Shown here: one piece after another, positions 21,577-25,047 of the stretch | How the letters are laid out: each line of letters begins with the position of its first letter | Position numbering within the stretch: the stretch's first letter is position 1 | Assembly: GCA_000697665.1 (NCBI GenBank) | Contig: KL197709.1 | Span: forward strand, 361,159-386,205 | From: Jaapia argillacea MUCL 33604 | Lineage: Eukaryota > Basidiomycota > Agaricomycetes > Jaapiales > Jaapiaceae | DNA: 25,047 bases | Direction: 5' to 3' | The notes under the pieces: model-generated | Databases searched by the model: none | What the model saw: the letters and a program-made list of their open reading frames with translations, nothing else | Told to the model about the DNA's origin: nothing | Program-made: the position numbers and the translations under genes

Positions 21577-22974
21577 ATGAACGGTTATCCTTATCACCCC
21601 CCTGATGGCTACTACTACCACCCCCCTCCACCTGGCCAGTATCAACTTCCACAAGAGCATACCATATGCAGGCCGGTTTCTGTTCCCCCACAACAACAAC
21701 CCGAAGCCTCACCAGCCTCCTCCCACCCAAGTGGTCCGACCACATACTCGTCGACTCCACCTGTTGCCGGAAAGGTAGTGGAACCTGCTCTCTCAGGTGC
21801 CCATCCTCCAGCTCCTGTGAGCGCGTCCATGGGTCAAGAGAGCATCTCCACCAGTCGGAAGCCTTTCTCGGCAGCAGATCTTGTTCAGTTGGCACGTGTT
21901 GCCAATGATATGAATGTCTACTCATCGAAACGAGGAGAAGTGACTGTGACATGGAATAAGATGGCAGATAAGTTGAGGGAGCTTGGTCTCCAGCACAGCA
22001 CTGCTGTGTTTCGGAACAAGCTAGAGTCACTGCTGCAGTGGCATGATGTATGTACCCCATCCTTCAATGGTTTGTCCTTCGTAGCTCATCACTTTGCTAT
22101 AGGATGAGGCCAAATGCCCCATGGCCATTAGGGAGTGCCTCAAGGGGTCTGCAGGTATAACCATCTCAGCCCTCATCAATCAGCTAGCCTCTGATAAGAA
22201 GAAATACAAGGACAAGACTGACAAAGAGTGAGAAAAGCTCCACCTTGTAAGTTCAGTCTTTTTAGTCCTGAATATCTATCTAATTCATGACTTCAGAAAG
22301 CTGAACTGGATCGAAAGGGAGGTGAGGCCATTCGCAACCCCTCTCTTTGGACAGTTCAAGCCTGCGACCGGTCCCCCACCCCATCCTCCAGTGGTGACAG
22401 CTCGGATGTCAAGTACGTGGGAGACGGTATGTTGACCCTCGACTCCTCGTCTAGCCGCACCCTCTCAGAACATAAAGGTACCCTTCGCGATGCCAATGCC
22501 GCTGCCACTACGACTGCCGTCCAGTCCTCGAATACCACTGCCCGCCAAGTAGATGACTCAACATCCAAACATTCCACTGTGAAGCCCGTCACTACCAATG
22601 CAACCACTGTTGTCCCTGCGGACGAAAATACTGATCCCTGAACTACAAACGCACCACCTGCTGACACTGGGAAGAAATCAAAACCATTAGGTGCCAGAGG
22701 ATCGAAGGATCAGAAGAGGGCTCAGAAGGCGTCTGAGGCTGATGACGATGACACCAATAAGGTGTCTTCATCTTGTTCGTCGAAGTGTGTCAGCTGTGGA
22801 TTGGATTTTGATGTTGCTCAGTTTTTACAGAGCAAGTGGGAGGAACGTCGAGCATTCCAGTCTCATCTCATCAAGGAGGTTTGGAAGGGTACTAATGTTT
22901 ACTCCTCCAGCCTCGAAAGGACTGCTAACTTTCAGGATCGCTTCATGAGCTGGTTGGAGAAGAGCAATGTGTAA
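21577..22974 (+). pseudogene. Harbinger-associated Myb/SANT-like protein gene, two TGA
   Basis: Exons 21577-22047, 22103-22246 and 22297-22974, with introns of 55 and 50 nt, give 1293 nt (430 codons). The N-terminus is Tyr/Pro-rich (MNGYPYHPPDGYYYHPPPPG). Residues ~95-160 (RKPFSAADLVQLARVANDMN, then GEVTVTWNKMADKLRELGL and FRNKLESLLQWH) look like the Myb/trihelix-type DNA-binding domain that accompanies Harbinger transposases and usually helps bring the transposase to the nucleus and the element ends. A Ser/Thr-rich linker, a C-x2-C motif (CVSCGLDF) and a helical C-terminus (WEERRAFQSHLIKEVW) follow. Codons 200 (22229) and 320 (22639) are TGA where CGA would suit. A start at 21526 is possible, but 21577 gives the likelier N-terminus. 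Role is inferred from position and domain. Confidence 0.75.
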
Positions 22975-23100
22975 GGTTACCAGGAATCCTTCTCAATCCC
23001 ATAGCCTGTATCTTATTTGTATCCTATTTCTGTGATATACTGTATCTTACATAGCCTGTATGCTGTTTGTACCCTACTTTTCTACATAGTGTATTGTAAT

Positions 23101-24353
23101 CTATGTGTCCTCATGAAAGTAATCCTGAAGATCAGGAGGCTGGCAATCGAAATATTGTGCAACCTGGTTGGGATGAAGACAATTGAGTGTATTCGTTAGC
23201 AGAACACCCACACGATAGTACCTGCCAACAGAAGAGTGGTACAATTGCATCTTCCACCCTGCATTCAAGAATGGCCAGGTGTTGGAAACAATTCCAAAGC
23301 CATGCTCAACTTCAATCCGAACTGCCGACATTCAAGCATTCCACTCCTGCTCTTCCGCCGATCTCCCTCCAGCACTGGCAAAAGGGCTAACCAGATGATT
23401 TCCAATACCATATGCAGGGTCACCAAAGACCTGAAAATACCTCTCCTCAGGTGGCCCATCATCAGGGACATCCTCCCACTTTGCGAACTCAGCCAAGGCT
23501 TCCATCAAACCACTTTCCGTTAACATGAACGCATCATTCCTTCGACCCTCCATTGGCCCATACAAATGCCTGATGATCCCATTTGGGAGCATCAGGGCTT
23601 GATACTTGAGAGCGTGGAATTTCTTGTGGCCGCTGTAAGCCTGATGTTGCCACCAGGTTGGGCGACATATACAGCAGATGGTACAGTTGATGAATGCAAA
23701 TATGGTCTTCAACAGGGCACCTCGATTATGGATTGCATCAGCATATCGTTCCAGCTGAGCAGGATGGAGGAGGTGTTTGGAGTCACAGCCGAGAAGATGC
23801 TCCCATCAGTCATCAAGATACTGAACAAGTTCATTTACACACTCCAAAATCGAGGACTGAGAGTGGTCGTAGAGCATGCAGAGGGAGAACAAATCTCTGG
23901 GAGTTCAGAAGTGAGCGCAAAGGAGGCAGAAGGCTTCGAAGCCTGGAAACGAGTATCTTGAAGCCGTAACAAATTTGTCTGGTATATCAAGCACTTCTAC
24001 CATCTGAAAAATCTCTGAGGCTGTGTAGCTTTGAGATGAGGAAACTTGAGCCCAGGATATCAGGAGAAGATGATTGGACCTTACTGAAATCTCCAAGCAC
24101 AGTCTCGGTCTTTCAGAGACCATACCCATAGCTCTGTTATCCTTTGACCACCTTGCTCTGGCCTTGCACACTCTGGAGGTCAATTCTCAGTGGTGTAGAG
24201 CTTGAATGTTTCACACGGTGAAGGGGAGTTGCCTGATGCTATGATCAGGGGTAAAGTCGTGGGCTGCAAGAATGGAGGGAGGTCAGGGATACCAGAGAGG
24301 AGGGGCAGGCTAGCTAGTAGCAACTGAGCTCGCTCTCTGAGTCCATCTTCCAT
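23101..24353 (-). pseudogene. PIF/Harbinger DDE transposase gene, four TGA and mutated active site
   Basis: Exons 24353-24085 and 24028-23101 around a 56-nt intron give 1197 nt (398 codons). The N-terminal part (IFQMVEVLDIPDKFVTASRY, FEAFCLLCAHF) and SQSSILECVNELVQYLDD match the helical region of DDE_Tnp_4 proteins. The core follows: FINCTI (residue 204 is Asn where the first catalytic Asp is expected), GHKKFHALKYQALMLPNG, HLYGPMEGRRNDAF, GDPAYGIGNHLVSP (D293) and VRIEVEHGFGIVSN (E331). TGA stops fall at codons 58, 131, 164 and 322 (24180, 23905, 23806 and 23332), all fitting CGA. The Asn codon AAC follows ATC, so ATC-GAC would contain a CpG and decay on the opposite strand gives exactly this change. 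The start at 24353 is the first ATG in frame; an upstream exon is not excluded. Confidence 0.85.
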
Positions 24354-24476
24354 GAGATTTGGGATGGCTCTAACACGTGTGTTGGTTTCGGTCTCACTTC
24401 CATTGTGTGTAGGTGAAGTGGAGCACTCCACTTCACCAATCAGCTTATCTAATTTCACTAAGGAAGTAGCATTTTC

Positions 24477-24496
24477 ATCAGTTGCAAATACGCTCT
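24477..24496 (-). repeat. Right terminal inverted repeat
   Basis: Reverse complement matches 21300-21319 at 18 of 20 positions; followed by AAT at 24497-24499. It lies 124 bp outside the first ATG of the transposase gene. Confidence 0.6.
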
Positions 24497-24632
24497 AATA
24501 AGTGCCAAGTCCTGTAGCATCAGTACAGCCAGGCCATCTAGGACCTGCTGGGACCATGCAGACCTGACCTGAGAGAATGTCCAAAATGAACAATGGTCAT
24601 GTGACCAGGCCAGCCACTCAAATGAGTAAATC

Positions 24633-25047
24633 ATCAAAAACACCCCATAAAAATGTCAGAAAATCACCGAAAATTCGGAATAAAATTAGGTTTGGGTATA
24701 CTAGGGCTAGAGGCTGTTTGGTACTATTTGTTAGGTCACATGGCCTTCCTAAAATGGTAAGTTGATCAATACAGCCCACAAAAATACAGGAAAAATCAGG
24801 AAAAATCGGAATAAATTCTATTCAGGCAGAGTAGGGGGTGGGGGCACTTGGGTACTGTTTTGTGGGTCACATGATCTTTCTAAAATAGGAAACTAATCAA
24901 TACAGCCTGGAAAAATCCGAGAAAATCTAGAAAAATCGGAATAAAATGCTGCTATCTAGACCGATACTATGACTGTGTGAATGATGATATAATATCCCCA
25001 TTTGGCAAATCTTTTGATATATACTCAAAAAAATCAGGAAAAATCAT
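24633..25047 (+). repeat. Tandem ~131-bp AT-rich satellite-like repeat
   Basis: The motif cggaataaa recurs at 24676, 24807 and 24937, and ggtcacatg at 24734 and 24865, giving a period of 130-131 bp. Units run from an A-rich start (aaaaatcaggaaaaatcgga) through a G-rich middle to atcaatacagcc. The last unit is diverged, and a new A-rich start at ~25028 shows the array goes on past the window. The layout (A-rich start, gtaggnggg, acttgggt, tgat, ctaaaatagga) matches the block at 3795-4315. Confidence 0.8.

Larger units (their letters stand above)
21300..24496. mobile_element. PIF/Harbinger-like DNA transposon, 3,197 bp
   Basis: The left end agagtgtatttgcaaccgat (21300-21319) and the reverse complement of the right end, agagcgtatttgcaactgat (24477-24496), match at 18 of 20 positions, and both mismatches are C/T at CpG. 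AAT flanks both ends directly (21297-21299, 24497-24499), a 3-bp duplication as expected for this superfamily. Inside lie the two typical genes, a Myb-like protein (+) and a DDE transposase (-), placed tail to tail 126 bp apart. Both are broken, so the copy cannot move by itself. A motif related to the terminal repeat also lies just outside at 21263-21279, so the exact left boundary should be treated as provisional. Confidence 0.65.

Noticed and set aside
23101-24353. Splitting the Harbinger transposase into two or three small genes at the stops
   Set aside because: All parts are in one phase and match successive blocks of a single DDE_Tnp_4 protein.

Overview
The window looks like repeat-rich nuclear DNA of a basidiomycete fungus, most likely an Agaricomycete. 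The genes are cut by many short introns, mostly 42-67 nt with GT...AG ends, and the products belong to types common in mushroom genomes: a PIF/Harbinger transposase with its Myb-like partner, a DDE integrase-type transposase, a BTB/POZ protein and long low-complexity proteins. No rRNA, tRNA, CRISPR array or prokaryotic operon is visible. The species cannot be named. Gene models were built by hand; for most, the exon lengths sum to an exact multiple of three, which supports the splice sites.

Layout, left to right. 1-1205: no gene, short repeats. 1206-3143 (-): broken three-exon gene, product unknown. 3505-3610 (-): possible gene fragment. 3795-4315: fold-back block of a ~120-bp satellite-like repeat, followed by a 25-bp minisatellite (4374-4473). 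4480-5100: CpG-rich, exon-like block (+). 5273-7118 (-): intact seven-exon gene with an N-terminal Cys/His cluster. 7230-9277 (-): five-exon integrase-core transposase gene with three in-frame TGA. 9379-10361 (+): intact BTB gene, 101 bp away and divergent. 10442-10782 (+): gene fragment. 10783-12455: no confident gene, one 18-bp minisatellite. 12456-15450 (-): multi-exon gene with a Zn2Cys6-like double cluster, two TGA. 15726-16782 (+): intact five-exon gene. 16966-20603 (-): long, decayed multi-exon gene. 20604-21299: no gene. 21300-24496: PIF/Harbinger-like element with terminal inverted repeats, carrying a Myb-like gene (+) and a DDE transposase gene (-), both broken. 24633-25047: tandem ~131-bp repeats of the family seen at 3.8-4.3 kb.

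The main unifying signal is the way genes are broken. Six long genes keep frame and almost all splice sites, yet carry more than 20 in-frame stops. Nearly all are TGA at positions that read naturally as arginine CGA; several TAG (from CAG) and one clear TAA occur. The two Harbinger terminal repeats differ only by two C/T changes at CpG, and the first catalytic Asp of that transposase reads as Asn through a change that also fits CpG decay. This is what cytosine methylation followed by deamination would produce in silenced mobile DNA. Three genes in the same window (5273-7118, 9379-10361, 15726-16782) have no such stops.
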